From an uncultured Opitutia bacterium (GTDB lineage: Bacteria; Verrucomicrobiota; Verrucomicrobiia; Opitutales; UBA953), in the NCBI GenBank assembly GCA_903840355.1, contig CAIMFJ010000005.1, positions 372,001 to 436,000 of the forward strand: DNA of 64,000 bases. The letters run 5' to 3'. Every line of letters starts with the position of its first letter. Positions within the stretch are counted from its first letter, which is position 1. The translations under genes and the position numbers were made by a program. The notes under the pieces are model-generated. The model worked only from the letters and a program-made list of their open reading frames with translations. It was not told where the DNA came from and did not search any database. Of the stretch, positions 54,235-62,866 are shown in pieces.

Positions 54235-55429
54235 TTTCCTGATCATACAAACCATGGCGGCCGGCAATAAGCGCACTCAAGTAGCACGCTAATAAGGCAT
54301 AGCCCAAAAGGCCGGGATGAAAAGCTTCCGCTGCTAAAACGGCACAGCTTAAGGGTACATTTCCTACGCCTGCGAAAACTGCGACAAAACCCAGCCCCGT
54401 ACAAATAACAAGGGGCAGCGGTAAGAACGTACAGAGCGCACTACCCAAAGTCGCTCCTACAAAAAAAAGTGGCGTCACTTCTCCACCACGAAAACCTAGT
54501 CCGACACAGATGACAGTCAGGCTGAATTTTAAAATCCAAACTCCCAGTGGCATAACTTGGCAAAAAGCGGCATCAATGATAGGTAACCCGAGCCCCGTAA
54601 AATCATAAAGTTTTCCAGGAATAATCCAGATTCCGAAAATAAAACTCGCGAGGAGAATACGGTAATAAGGATTAGGGTAGTTTTTCAAAAGTTGTCCGGG
54701 CCATTGGACGCCTTTTAAATAAAGGCGCGCAACCAATCCTGCTACCGCCCCAATCATCACAACACTTGCTAAGCCACCCCAAGTGAATTCCGCCCCAAGT
54801 AGAAAGTGCACCTTGTAATCCCAATGAACCGCCCCCACCCAATGTTTGCCAATATAATTTCCAGCAAAGGACGTCAGCAAACAACACAAGAAAGTTAAGT
54901 AATGACGTACTTTAACAAACTCAACGGCAAAGACCGCGGCGGCAATCGGTGCACCGAACACGGCGGAAAACCCTGCGCTGACCCCACAAAGCAGTAGAGT
55001 TTGCCGCTCTTTAGAACTGAGATTAAAAAAACGAGAAAACTGATCAGCTACACCACCGCCCAACTGCAAAGCAGTTCCTTCGCGTCCCACCGAGGCACCC
55101 CCAAGGTGCGACACCAAGGTCGTACAAAAAATCAAGGGGGCCATCATGACCGGCAAGGGGGTAGTAGGGGTTTTAATTTCTGCTACCAAAAGTCTAACCC
55201 CTTGAGCGCTCTGCCCCCCCCAGCGCTGATAAAGCCATACACTCAACACTCCCCCTACTGGAAGCGTGTAAATCCATATAGGGTTGGCCTGAAACTCTTT
55301 GGTAACCCAACTGAGGGAGCGTAAAAAACAACCTCCTAAAAGCCCCACGGTGATGGAGACTAAAGTTAATAAAACCAACCAACGGATAAGAAAGGGCAGG
55401 CGGGAAGTGGGCCCGACAACAAGAGTCAT
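54224..55429 (-). CDS. CLC family chloride/fluoride transport protein
   Basis: A 401-residue integral membrane CLC protein with about ten membrane helices. The gating-glutamate motif is GGASVGREGTALQLGGG (Glu117), where Cl-/H+ exchangers have GREGP, and GVSAGFSAVFGAPIAAAVFAVE follows. The selectivity segment reads GGQSAQGVRLLVAEI instead of GSGIPQ. The GREGT form and the changed filter resemble the fluoride-exporting CLC-F (sycA-like) subgroup, so fluoride export is plausible but unproven. No fluoride (crcB) riboswitch is seen upstream of its start. It lies 49 bp after the DUF1501 copy 3 gene on the same strand and could be co-transcribed with it. Confidence 0.83.
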   Translation of the reverse strand: MTLVVGPTSRLPFLIRWLVLLTLVSITVGLLGGCFLRSLSWVTKEFQANPIWIYTLPVGGVLSVWLYQRWGGQSAQGVRLLVAEIKTPTTPLPVMMAPLIFCTTLVSHLGGASVGREGTALQLGGGVADQFSRFFNLSSKERQTLLLCGVSAGFSAVFGAPIAAAVFAVEFVKVRHYLTFLCCLLTSFAGNYIGKHWVGAVHWDYKVHFLLGAEFTWGGLASVVMIGAVAGLVARLYLKGVQWPGQLLKNYPNPYYRILLASFIFGIWIIPGKLYDFTGLGLPIIDAAFCQVMPLGVWILKFSLTVICVGLGFRGGEVTPLFFVGATLGSALCTFLPLPLVICTGLGFVAVFAGVGNVPLSCAVLAAEAFHPGLLGYALLACYLSALIAGRHGLYDQEIKP

Positions 55430-55478
55430 AGAAGAGCGATGACAGGACGGTCGCCGTGGAGCAATCGCACAAGCGCAA

Positions 55479-56933
55479 CTATGCTAAAATCTTTTTAATG
55501 ACTTTCGCCGGTTCAACGCCGGTTAAACGCTGATCGAGGCCTTGATACTTGAAGAGCAAACGTTCGTGATCCATGCCAAAGCGATTCAGAATCGTGGCAT
55601 GTAAATCGCGCACGTGCACGGGATCTTTGACGATATTATAAGAATATTCATCGGTCTCCCCGTGGACAATACCTCCTTTAACCCCAGCTCCGGCCATCCA
55701 AATGCAGAAATTGCGCGGGTGGTGATCACGACCATAATTCGTCTTGGTCAGTGTGCCTTGGGAGTAAACCGTCCGACCGAATTCACCGCCCCAGACGACT
55801 AAAGTATCTTCCAATAAACCACGCTGCTTCAAATCTTGAATCAAAGCATAAGACGCTTGGTCGATATCTTTACACTGTTGCTTAAGGTCGTTAGGCAAAT
55901 TCCCGTGTTGATCCCAACCCCGGTGGAAAATCTGGACAAACCGTACGCCACGTTCAACTAAGCGCCGAGCCGTGATACAGCTATTTGCAAAAGTGCCCCG
56001 TTCCTTCGCATCCGGGCCATAAAGGTTGAAGGTAGCTTCAGACTCTTTACCTAAATCCGCTAACTCTGGAACCGAGGCCTGCATCCGGAAAGCCATCTCG
56101 TATTGTTTCAAACGAGCCGCCGTTTCGGGATCACCGACTTGTTGATAGGTGAGTTCATTCAACTGTGCCAAATGATCCAACATCTCCCGACGAACACTGC
56201 GACTGACACCATCAGGATCACGCAAGTATAACACGGGATCACCTGCCGAACGGAAAGTCACCCCCGAGTGTTGGGTAGGCAGAAAGCCAGACGACCATAA
56301 GCGCGCGGAGATTGCCTGGACATTGGAGCCGGGATTAGAGTGCCGAGCATGCAGAACGACGAAGGTGGGCAGGTCATCGTTCGCACTCCCTAAGCCGTAA
56401 GAGAGCCAAGAACCGATTGAGGCCTTACCTGGCACCATGTTACCCGTGTAAGACAACATGTTGGCAGGTTCATGGTTAATCGCATCGGTGTGCACGGTCT
56501 TAATAATGGCAATGTCATCAACCATCTTGGCGATGTTAGGCAGGATTTCGGACACCCAGGCGCCTGATTTACCATATTGCTTAAAACTATAGACCGAAGG
56601 AGCGACCGGGAAGCGCTTCTGTCCTGAAGTCATGCCCGTGATGCGTTGGCCATTACGAATCGAATCGGGCAAGTCCTGGTCAAAACGCTTCGCTAATTCA
56701 GGCTTATAATCAAAGGTCTCAAATTGCGAAGGAGCACCAATCATCGACAAGTAAATGCAGCGCTTCGCCTTGGGCGGAAAATGCAACGGAAAAGCCCCAG
56801 GAGTCGTGGCTGCCCCTAACGATTTGGCCAGAATCGAACCGAGCGCCACACCTCCCAGGCCCATGGCGTTGTGACGGAAGAACTGTCGGCGATTAATCCG
56901 AAAGTTATGTTCAAGAGCATCAAAAGGATTCAT
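55479..56933 (-). CDS. DUF1501 protein, Tat-exported (copy 3)
   Basis: A 484-residue DUF1501 protein from ATG 56933, 4 bp after the stop of its haem-protein partner. Twin-arginine signal [21 protein letters not shown]. Signatures: [142 protein letters not shown] and [19 protein letters not shown]. The FGRTVYSQG and HVRDLHAT forms differ from copies 1 and 2 (FGRTP, HVHDLHAT), so it belongs to a separate subfamily. Confidence 0.9.
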   Translation of the reverse strand: MNPFDALEHNFRINRRQFFRHNAMGLGGVALGSILAKSLGAATTPGAFPLHFPPKAKRCIYLSMIGAPSQFETFDYKPELAKRFDQDLPDSIRNGQRITGMTSGQKRFPVAPSVYSFKQYGKSGAWVSEILPNIAKMVDDIAIIKTVHTDAINHEPANMLSYTGNMVPGKASIGSWLSYGLGSANDDLPTFVVLHARHSNPGSNVQAISARLWSSGFLPTQHSGVTFRSAGDPVLYLRDPDGVSRSVRREMLDHLAQLNELTYQQVGDPETAARLKQYEMAFRMQASVPELADLGKESEATFNLYGPDAKERGTFANSCITARRLVERGVRFVQIFHRGWDQHGNLPNDLKQQCKDIDQASYALIQDLKQRGLLEDTLVVWGGEFGRTVYSQGTLTKTNYGRDHHPRNFCIWMAGAGVKGGIVHGETDEYSYNIVKDPVHVRDLHATILNRFGMDHERLLFKYQGLDQRLTGVEPAKVIKKILA

Positions 56934-56937
56934 GGGA

Positions 56938-59900
56938 TTATTTATTAAGGGTTTCGTCACGATTTAACATTTCCGAGGCTACTAAAGTCCACGCGGCTAC
57001 TTCAGGGGCCGGAAGTTTTGAATTCACCGGCCATTCCCCATACTTCGCCAACTTAGCCGCTTCGGTAGGTTGGGTGCTGTAATCCTGACGGAAGGTGGCG
57101 ACGGCTTTTAATAGAATCTTCTTCTCCGTATCAGTGGTGGGCCGCGACAGGAAAAGCCAGCTCAACCGATCCACACGTGCCTCATCGGTCGTTTGCTCGG
57201 TCAACAGTTTCTCGGCAAGGACGCGACAGGGTTCAATAAACTGAACATCGTTGATTAAATTCAAGGCCTGTAGCGGGCTATTAGAACGATCCCGACGAGT
57301 ACAGAAAACCTCCCGTGACGTAGCATCAAAATTCAACATCATTGGGGGAGGTGCCGAACGCTTGAGGAAAGTATACATCGAGCGACGGTATAAACCTTCG
57401 CCTTTATCTTGAGTGTAAAAACGCGTATTACTCACCGTCATAGCCACATCACTCCAAATGTTTTCGGGTTGGTACGGGCGCACCGAGGGTCCCCCCACTT
57501 TATGGACTAATAAACCTGAAACAGACAGGGCCGTATCGCGAATAATCTCGGCATCGACGCGATAACGTGGCCCCCGCGAGAGCCAGCGATTACGGGGATC
57601 TTTCTCTAATTTCTCGGGCGTAAAAGCCCCTGCTTGTTGGTAAGTTTTAGAATTCACCAAGAGCCGCACCATATGGCGAATGTCCCACTTGGAATCCATA
57701 AACTCCACGGCCAACCAATCTAAGAGCTCGGTGTGTTGTGGCTTCTCGCCCATGATACCCAAGTTCTCCGTCGTTTCCGATAACCCGGTTCCAAAGAACT
57801 GATACCACAGACGATTCATGGTGACGCGGGCCGTCAACGGATTGTCGCAGGAAACTAACCACTTGGCTAAATCCAAACGATTGGCACTAGCCCCAGCCAT
57901 CTTCAGTGGAGGTAATACTTTAGGAGTGTTGGCAAAAACTTGCTCCCCTGCATCTAAATACTGGCCACGCTTCAGGACCTTAGCAGAGGCGGGGGTGCCG
58001 TTCTCTTTCATGATAAGTGTCATCGCCCCCTTGGCCTTCAAACTATCAAGTTGGCCATTCACCGCTTTAATTTTCTGTAAAACTGATTTATCAGACTGAT
58101 CGACCCTCTGGTCATAATAATTACGCAACAAGGCAACTGTAGTAGGCTTAGCCTTCATCCCATCCTTGCCCAAGGCCTGACGTAGCTCGTCAACTTTACC
58201 TAAGGTTGCAATGTCTGCACTCGGCACGGTAGCGGGAATAATATAAGCTTCTTGTACCGACACTCCTGCGGCCCCAGAAGCAGCACTGCGTGTGCCAATT
58301 CTAAACGGTACCGCGGTCCGCAAACTTTCTTTAACCGTAAAAGGTGCATTCACTTCGGGAGCGGCGGGCACCATGTCCCCATCCACGTAGAATTTAATAC
58401 CCTCTGCCTTACCACTACCGTCATAAGTCACCACCAACTCAACTTCCTTATTTAAGGGCAGGGAATTGGCCGCGACCATTTTCAGCGCCTTATCGGGCCA
58501 ATGACTGATGAGGTGCATCGCCGGACGACCAGCTTGCACCCAAACATCCCAACCTCGGAAGTCATGCCCCTCGTCCATGCGAGCTAAGACGGCACCGTCA
58601 GCCCCCTTGGTCATCTTAAGCATTAAGCGCACCGTGAAACCTTGGTTGATTTCGAAATCTCCCACCTCCGGTGTTTCGTAGGCACTTTTACCGTCAATGG
58701 CAAAACCACCATAACGCTTTTCAGTCGCGGGAATGCCGATAACTTTCAGACGCAGATTCGCACCTGTCGGAGATTTCATCACTTGAGGTTTCTCGTAAGC
58801 AAAACTCCACCCGGCAGGTAAAACTGGTTTTTGGATTGCTTCGGGCAAAGTTGCCGTGCGCCAGGCGGCAAAAGCCTTGTCGGCTTTAGATTTTCGGGCG
58901 GCGTCTTCTTTTTGTAAAACCGCCAATTGAGCTTCTAGCTCTTGGTATTTCGGACGTTCCGCGGGAGGTAAGACTAGCATCGAAGGGGGATGGTTCGCAT
59001 TATTACCATCCAGGGGATACATCGGAGTGTTACGGAAAAAAGCGGAGAGTTGGTAAAACTCACGCGTAGAAACGGGGTCAAACTTGTGGTCGTGACAAGC
59101 AGCACAACCCAACGTCAAACCCAGCCAAACGGCCCCCATCGTCTCGACCTGGTCCTTAGCATAATTGGCCATAACCTCTTCTGGAATGGCCCCACCTTCG
59201 CCGGTAGTAGGCAAACAACGGCAGTAACCCGTAGCAACGATTTGATCGACCGTAGCATTAGGAATTAAATCCCCACCGACTTGCTCAATCGTAAACTGAT
59301 CGAAGGGCATATTTTTCTTAAAAGCACTGATTACCCAGTCACGGTAAGGGTAAATATTTCGCGCATTATCAATGTGAATGCCGTGCGTGTCGGCATAACG
59401 CACCGCGTCCAACCAATGACGGGCCATTTGCTCCGCATGTTCGTCCGTGCCCAACATTTTTTCGACGGCACGCTCATAAGCCTGAGGTGAGGGATCAGCC
59501 AAAAAGGCCTTCACGGCTTCGGGCGTAGGAGGCAAACCAGTCAAATCCAACGACAAGCGACGGAATAAACGGGCACGCTCTTCAGGAGGATTAGGCTTAA
59601 GTCCCTGTTGAGCCAAACGATTAACAACAAACTGATCAATCGGGCTGTGGGTCCACTGGGTAGCATCGACGGGTGGGGCAGGGCGTTGCGGGGCAATGAA
59701 GGCCCAGTGTTCTTGATATTGTGCCCCTTCTTTAATCCACTGCTTAAGCAAAGCGACTTCGCGTGGGGTCAGCGACTTGTGTGACTCAGGCGGAGGCATG
59801 ACATCATCGGGATCGGACGTCGTGACCCGCTTAATGATGGTAGACGTTTCCGGTGAACCTTTGACAATCGCCACTTCACCACTCTTGGCTTTTTGAAACG

Positions 59901-60072
59901 CAAATTCCGGACGATCTAAGCGCAGCTCTGCCTTACGCGCCGCCGAATCTGGTCCATGGCAATGGTAACAGTTCTCCGAGAGGATGGGCTGAATGTCGCG
60001 ATTAAAAGACACTGTCTCAGCCCCGACCAAGGAGAGGCTAATAAATAAGGGGAGTAGAAATGCGGGACGCAT
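56938..60072 (-). CDS. Planctomycete-type c-haem protein with concanavalin-like insert (copy 3)
   Basis: A 1044-residue exported protein from ATG 60072 (a TTG four codons upstream is less likely). Signal peptide 1-18; PSCyt1 with CYHCH at 35-39 and [22 protein letters not shown]1549 with [39 protein letters not shown] and the second haem site [12 protein letters not shown] at 323-327; a concanavalin A/LamG-like insert (about 440-630) with [29 protein letters not shown] split across strands, [19 protein letters not shown] and [11 protein letters not shown]; then DUF1553 with [37 protein letters not shown] and [24 protein letters not shown]. The insert is a likely glycan-binding module. Confidence 0.9.
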   Translation of the reverse strand: MRPAFLLPLFISLSLVGAETVSFNRDIQPILSENCYHCHGPDSAARKAELRLDRPEFAFQKAKSGEVAIVKGSPETSTIIKRVTTSDPDDVMPPPESHKSLTPREVALLKQWIKEGAQYQEHWAFIAPQRPAPPVDATQWTHSPIDQFVVNRLAQQGLKPNPPEERARLFRRLSLDLTGLPPTPEAVKAFLADPSPQAYERAVEKMLGTDEHAEQMARHWLDAVRYADTHGIHIDNARNIYPYRDWVISAFKKNMPFDQFTIEQVGGDLIPNATVDQIVATGYCRCLPTTGEGGAIPEEVMANYAKDQVETMGAVWLGLTLGCAACHDHKFDPVSTREFYQLSAFFRNTPMYPLDGNNANHPPSMLVLPPAERPKYQELEAQLAVLQKEDAARKSKADKAFAAWRTATLPEAIQKPVLPAGWSFAYEKPQVMKSPTGANLRLKVIGIPATEKRYGGFAIDGKSAYETPEVGDFEINQGFTVRLMLKMTKGADGAVLARMDEGHDFRGWDVWVQAGRPAMHLISHWPDKALKMVAANSLPLNKEVELVVTYDGSGKAEGIKFYVDGDMVPAAPEVNAPFTVKESLRTAVPFRIGTRSAASGAAGVSVQEAYIIPATVPSADIATLGKVDELRQALGKDGMKAKPTTVALLRNYYDQRVDQSDKSVLQKIKAVNGQLDSLKAKGAMTLIMKENGTPASAKVLKRGQYLDAGEQVFANTPKVLPPLKMAGASANRLDLAKWLVSCDNPLTARVTMNRLWYQFFGTGLSETTENLGIMGEKPQHTELLDWLAVEFMDSKWDIRHMVRLLVNSKTYQQAGAFTPEKLEKDPRNRWLSRGPRYRVDAEIIRDTALSVSGLLVHKVGGPSVRPYQPENIWSDVAMTVSNTRFYTQDKGEGLYRRSMYTFLKRSAPPPMMLNFDATSREVFCTRRDRSNSPLQALNLINDVQFIEPCRVLAEKLLTEQTTDEARVDRLSWLFLSRPTTDTEKKILLKAVATFRQDYSTQPTEAAKLAKYGEWPVNSKLPAPEVAAWTLVASEMLNRDETLNK

Positions 60073-60106
60073 TGTATAGCACAATCAGACAATTTACCTG
60101 CGTTTT

Positions 60107-60122
60107 AGGTTCCATGCAACCT
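60107..60122. promoter_or_regulatory. Imperfect palindrome upstream of haem protein copy 3
   Basis: AGGTTCCATGCAACCT: arms AGGTT/AACCT around a CATG core, one mismatched pair, 35 bp upstream of the ATG at 60072. The position fits an operator or activator site of the minus-strand haem-protein/DUF1501 unit. Its half-sites recur in the divergent region at 34740 and 34790. Confidence 0.4.
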
Positions 60123-60128
60123 ATCAGA

Positions 60129-60153
60129 AAAAACCCTCAATTTGAGGGTTTTT
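60129..60153 (-). terminator. Intrinsic bidirectional terminator after the NIPSNAP gene
   Basis: AAAAACCCTCA (60129-60139), loop ATT, TGAGGGTTTTT (60143-60153): an 11-bp stem flanked by A-run and T-run, so it works on either strand. On the minus strand it ends the rbs-NIPSNAP operon 28 bp after its stop and insulates the next gene, whose start is at 60072. Confidence 0.85.
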
Positions 60154-60180
60154 GTAGGATGCTATTAGAGGCTCAGTTAC

Positions 60181-60957
60181 TCACTTCACGGGTGAATAAT
60201 CGGTCGGGACAATGAACTCCGACTTAACGCCATCGCTGACGGTCAAAGACCCGCCCGCCTTCTTTTCCGAGGCTTCCTTGGCGGCTACCCAGTCAGGGTC
60301 AGCACGGAAGGCATCAAAGTTGGCCTTCGCAGCTTCGGGACTCTTATGGGTCAGCAAGTAAACCAAGGTGTTACCCGCAACCAAGGGGGACTTGGCACCC
60401 TTTTGGTCGGCGGCTAAATTCCAATAGCAAACGTTGGTCATGCCATGCTTTTCAAAAAGCTTAACAGTATGATCGCGAAAACGCGCATTCAAGTTTTCGA
60501 GACGACCATTCTCGGTCGTGTAAGTCCGCAATTCAAACACTCCTTGATGGTAATCCTTGGCCTCAGCGAGGTAGGAGTAATCCGTCGCGGTCAGGAAAGC
60601 ATTTTCGACGCGTTGTACGAGTTTACCGTTTTTCTCGGATTCGCTCGCCGCCTTTTTCCACTCGGGGTCAGCTTGAAAAGCCTTCCACGAGGCATCGCGA
60701 GCGGCCCGGTCTGAGTAGGCCAAGAAGTAAATCAACTTATGCTCGGGATTTGCACCTACCGGCACGAAATAACCTAAGTTGGTCATGCCATGCTTCTTAA
60801 AGAGTTCCATCGTGTGATTGCGAAACCGGGCGTGCAAATCATCGAGTTTACCTTCGTTAGCATAATAAACGCGCATCTCAAACAAGCGGGTGTCAGGAGC
60901 GGTGGCTGCTGAAAGGTTCAGCAAGCCGAGGGTTAAGAGGGCGAGGATGGTTTTCAT
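60181..60957 (-). CDS. Exported double-NIPSNAP domain protein
   Basis: A 258-residue secreted protein. Signal peptide 1-19, then two NIPSNAP domains of about 105 residues that are clear internal repeats: FEMRVYYANEGKLDDLHARF with NHTMELFKKHGMTN in the first, FELRTYTTENGRLENLNARF with DHTVKLFEKHGMTN in the second. Each ends in a YFLAYSDRAARDASWKAFQ or YLLTHKSPEAAKANFDAF segment with DPEW/DPDW. NIPSNAP domains are dimeric alpha+beta barrels of uncertain function. It is the last gene of the rbsA-rbsC-rbsB-like operon (8-bp gap after rbsB), so an exported sugar-related role is likely by context only. Confidence 0.88.
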   Translation of the reverse strand: MKTILALLTLGLLNLSAATAPDTRLFEMRVYYANEGKLDDLHARFRNHTMELFKKHGMTNLGYFVPVGANPEHKLIYFLAYSDRAARDASWKAFQADPEWKKAASESEKNGKLVQRVENAFLTATDYSYLAEAKDYHQGVFELRTYTTENGRLENLNARFRDHTVKLFEKHGMTNVCYWNLAADQKGAKSPLVAGNTLVYLLTHKSPEAAKANFDAFRADPDWVAAKEASEKKAGGSLTVSDGVKSEFIVPTDYSPVK

Positions 60958-60965
60958 GGATAAAA

Positions 60966-61922
60966 TTATTTAGCGAGGAATTGGTCGACGTTTTGACGCG
61001 TCACGACTTGGAAAGGTATGAGCACATCTTTCGCAAAAGGTTCCTTTTTGGCGATTTTAATCGCTAAGTCGACCGCCCCATGTCCCTGACCCTCGGCATC
61101 TTGAAAGACCGTAGCATCTAAGCGACCTTCTTTAACAGCAGTGAGAGCTTGGGCAATGGCATCCACCCCGATAACAAAAACTTCTTTCTTTGCGCCCGCA
61201 CGCTCCAAGGCTAACAGAGCACCCATGGCCATCTCGTCATTCTGCGCAAAAATCGCCTGGAAATTTCCGCGGTGGGCCTGCAACCAATTTTCCGTTAAAG
61301 CCATCGCTTTGGCCCGATCCCAACCGGCGGTTTGTTGGTCGAGTAATTTTAATTGCGGATATTTTGCCAAAACTCGCCGAGCCCCAGCATCCCGTTGCAA
61401 TTGTGCCGACTGACCCATAATCCCATGAATCATTAATACGTTTCCTTTACCGTTTAATTTTTGGGCAATCACTTCCATCGCCATCACGCCAGCCTCTTCA
61501 TCATTGGAGCCCACGTAAGCATCAGGCGTCGCTTTTGTCACAGAATTCACATTGACCACGGGAATCTTTGCCGCCTTGGCGCGCTCCACAGCGGGAGAGC
61601 TGGCTTCAAATTCGCAAGGATTCAAAATGATCACATCCACCTTCTGCGAAATGAAATTCTCGGTCTGACTGATTTGCTTTTGAGCATCAGCTTGGGCATC
61701 CACTAAGACCAAACGCACGTTGCGAACTTTACCTTGGGCCACAATGGCCTCGGATAACTTCGCCGTGTATTCGGCGGACATATCCCGCGAAGAATAACCG
61801 ATAAAAATCTCTCCAGGCTGACGAGGTTCGGACTTCTTGCATCCCCCTAAACCAAGAACAGCCAATACGAGCGTAGCAGTCCAAAGGCAGGGGCGTACCT
61901 GGAAACGGGGAGCGGGGCGCAT
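60966..61922 (-). CDS. rbsB: Sugar ABC transporter substrate-binding lipoprotein, RbsB-like
   Basis: A 318-residue periplasmic-binding protein of the ribose/galactose (PBP type I) family. The N-terminus has a lipoprotein signal with lipobox LGGC (Cys28) and then FIGYSSRDMSAEYTAKLSEAIV, LVDAQADAQKQISQTENFISQKVDVIILNPCE, IPVVNVNSVTKATPDAYVGSNDEEAGVMA, GNVLMIHGIMGQSAQLQRDAG and FAQNDEMAMGALLALERAG. Sugar specificity cannot be read from sequence; the symbol reflects the family, not proven ribose binding. It lies 9 bp after rbsC. Confidence 0.85.
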   Translation of the reverse strand: MRPAPRFQVRPCLWTATLVLAVLGLGGCKKSEPRQPGEIFIGYSSRDMSAEYTAKLSEAIVAQGKVRNVRLVLVDAQADAQKQISQTENFISQKVDVIILNPCEFEASSPAVERAKAAKIPVVNVNSVTKATPDAYVGSNDEEAGVMAMEVIAQKLNGKGNVLMIHGIMGQSAQLQRDAGARRVLAKYPQLKLLDQQTAGWDRAKAMALTENWLQAHRGNFQAIFAQNDEMAMGALLALERAGAKKEVFVIGVDAIAQALTAVKEGRLDATVFQDAEGQGHGAVDLAIKIAKKEPFAKDVLIPFQVVTRQNVDQFLAK

Positions 61923-61931
61923 ATCCCAGAT

Positions 61932-62864
61932 TTAGGAACGAGCCTGCTGGCGGTCGAGCCAAACCGCACCCACAATAATCAGTCCCTTAATCACCGCTTG
62001 GTAGTACGAAGAGACCATCAGAAGATCGAGTCCGTTATTAATGACTCCGATTAATAGCACCCCTAAAATCGTTCCTAAAATCGTCCCCACACCCCCCGCC
62101 AAACTCGTCCCCCCGATGACCACCGCGGCAATGGCATCCAATTCGTAAGCCATGCCTGCATTAGGTTGCCCCGTGGTGATTCGGGCGGCCAAGACGACCC
62201 CAGCTAGGCCCGTTAAGAGGCCGCACAAGGTATAGGCAAAGAGTTTAACCCGGGTAACGGAAATGCCAGCGACCCGGGCGGCATTTTCATTGCCCCCCAC
62301 GGCGTAAATATGACGACCTAACTGGAAATTCTTTAAGAACACACTCGCCGCGAGGGCGACTAAGGCAAAGCAAAGGACCGCAATCGGGATTCCGGCCACA
62401 TCCCCCGCTAAATTTGTCAGTGTCGGACTCATATTCGCCACGGGCTTACCATCACTAAAGATTAGGGCCAAACCACGAGCCACGGTCATCATTCCTAATG
62501 TCACAATAAACGGGGCCACGCCTCCGCGGGTAACTAAGAGACCATTAAAACAGCCGCAGAGACCTCCCGTAGCAATGCCTAGTAGAATTGGCACTAACAC
62601 GGGATACTGGCTAGGATGGGCAAAGGTAGCACAAACCACGCCACTCAAGGCCACGACCGACCCCAGCGATAAATCCACCCCAGCGGTTAATAAAACAAAC
62701 GTCACGCCCACGGCCAAGATGCCATTGATAGAAACCTGGCGAGCTACATTGGTAAGATTAGAAAGCGTCCCAAAACTTTCAGTGCTCACCGACAACGCGG
62801 TGATTAAAATGCCCAAGACAAAAATAATCCCGAAGCGGTGAAAAAAATCGCGGTTAAATTTCAT
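61932..62864 (-). CDS. rbsC: Sugar ABC transporter permease, RbsC-like
   Basis: A 310-residue inner-membrane permease with about ten helices, close in pattern to E. coli RbsC: INGILAVGVTFVLLTAGVDLSLGSVVALSG, FIVTLGMMTVARGLALIFSDGKPV, the EAA-type LGRHIYAVGGNENAARVAGI, YELDAIAAVVIGGTSLAGGVGTILGT, and GVINNGLDLLMVSSYYQAVIKGLII near the C-terminus. It works as a dimer with one RbsA-type ATPase. The gene starts 2 bp after the rbsA stop. Confidence 0.92.
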   Translation of the reverse strand: MKFNRDFFHRFGIIFVLGILITALSVSTESFGTLSNLTNVARQVSINGILAVGVTFVLLTAGVDLSLGSVVALSGVVCATFAHPSQYPVLVPILLGIATGGLCGCFNGLLVTRGGVAPFIVTLGMMTVARGLALIFSDGKPVANMSPTLTNLAGDVAGIPIAVLCFALVALAASVFLKNFQLGRHIYAVGGNENAARVAGISVTRVKLFAYTLCGLLTGLAGVVLAARITTGQPNAGMAYELDAIAAVVIGGTSLAGGVGTILGTILGVLLIGVINNGLDLLMVSSYYQAVIKGLIIVGAVWLDRQQARS

Positions 62865-62866
62865 AA

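Noticed and set aside
55430-55478. Fluoride riboswitch before the CLC gene
   Set aside because: None of the conserved crcB-motif segments is present.
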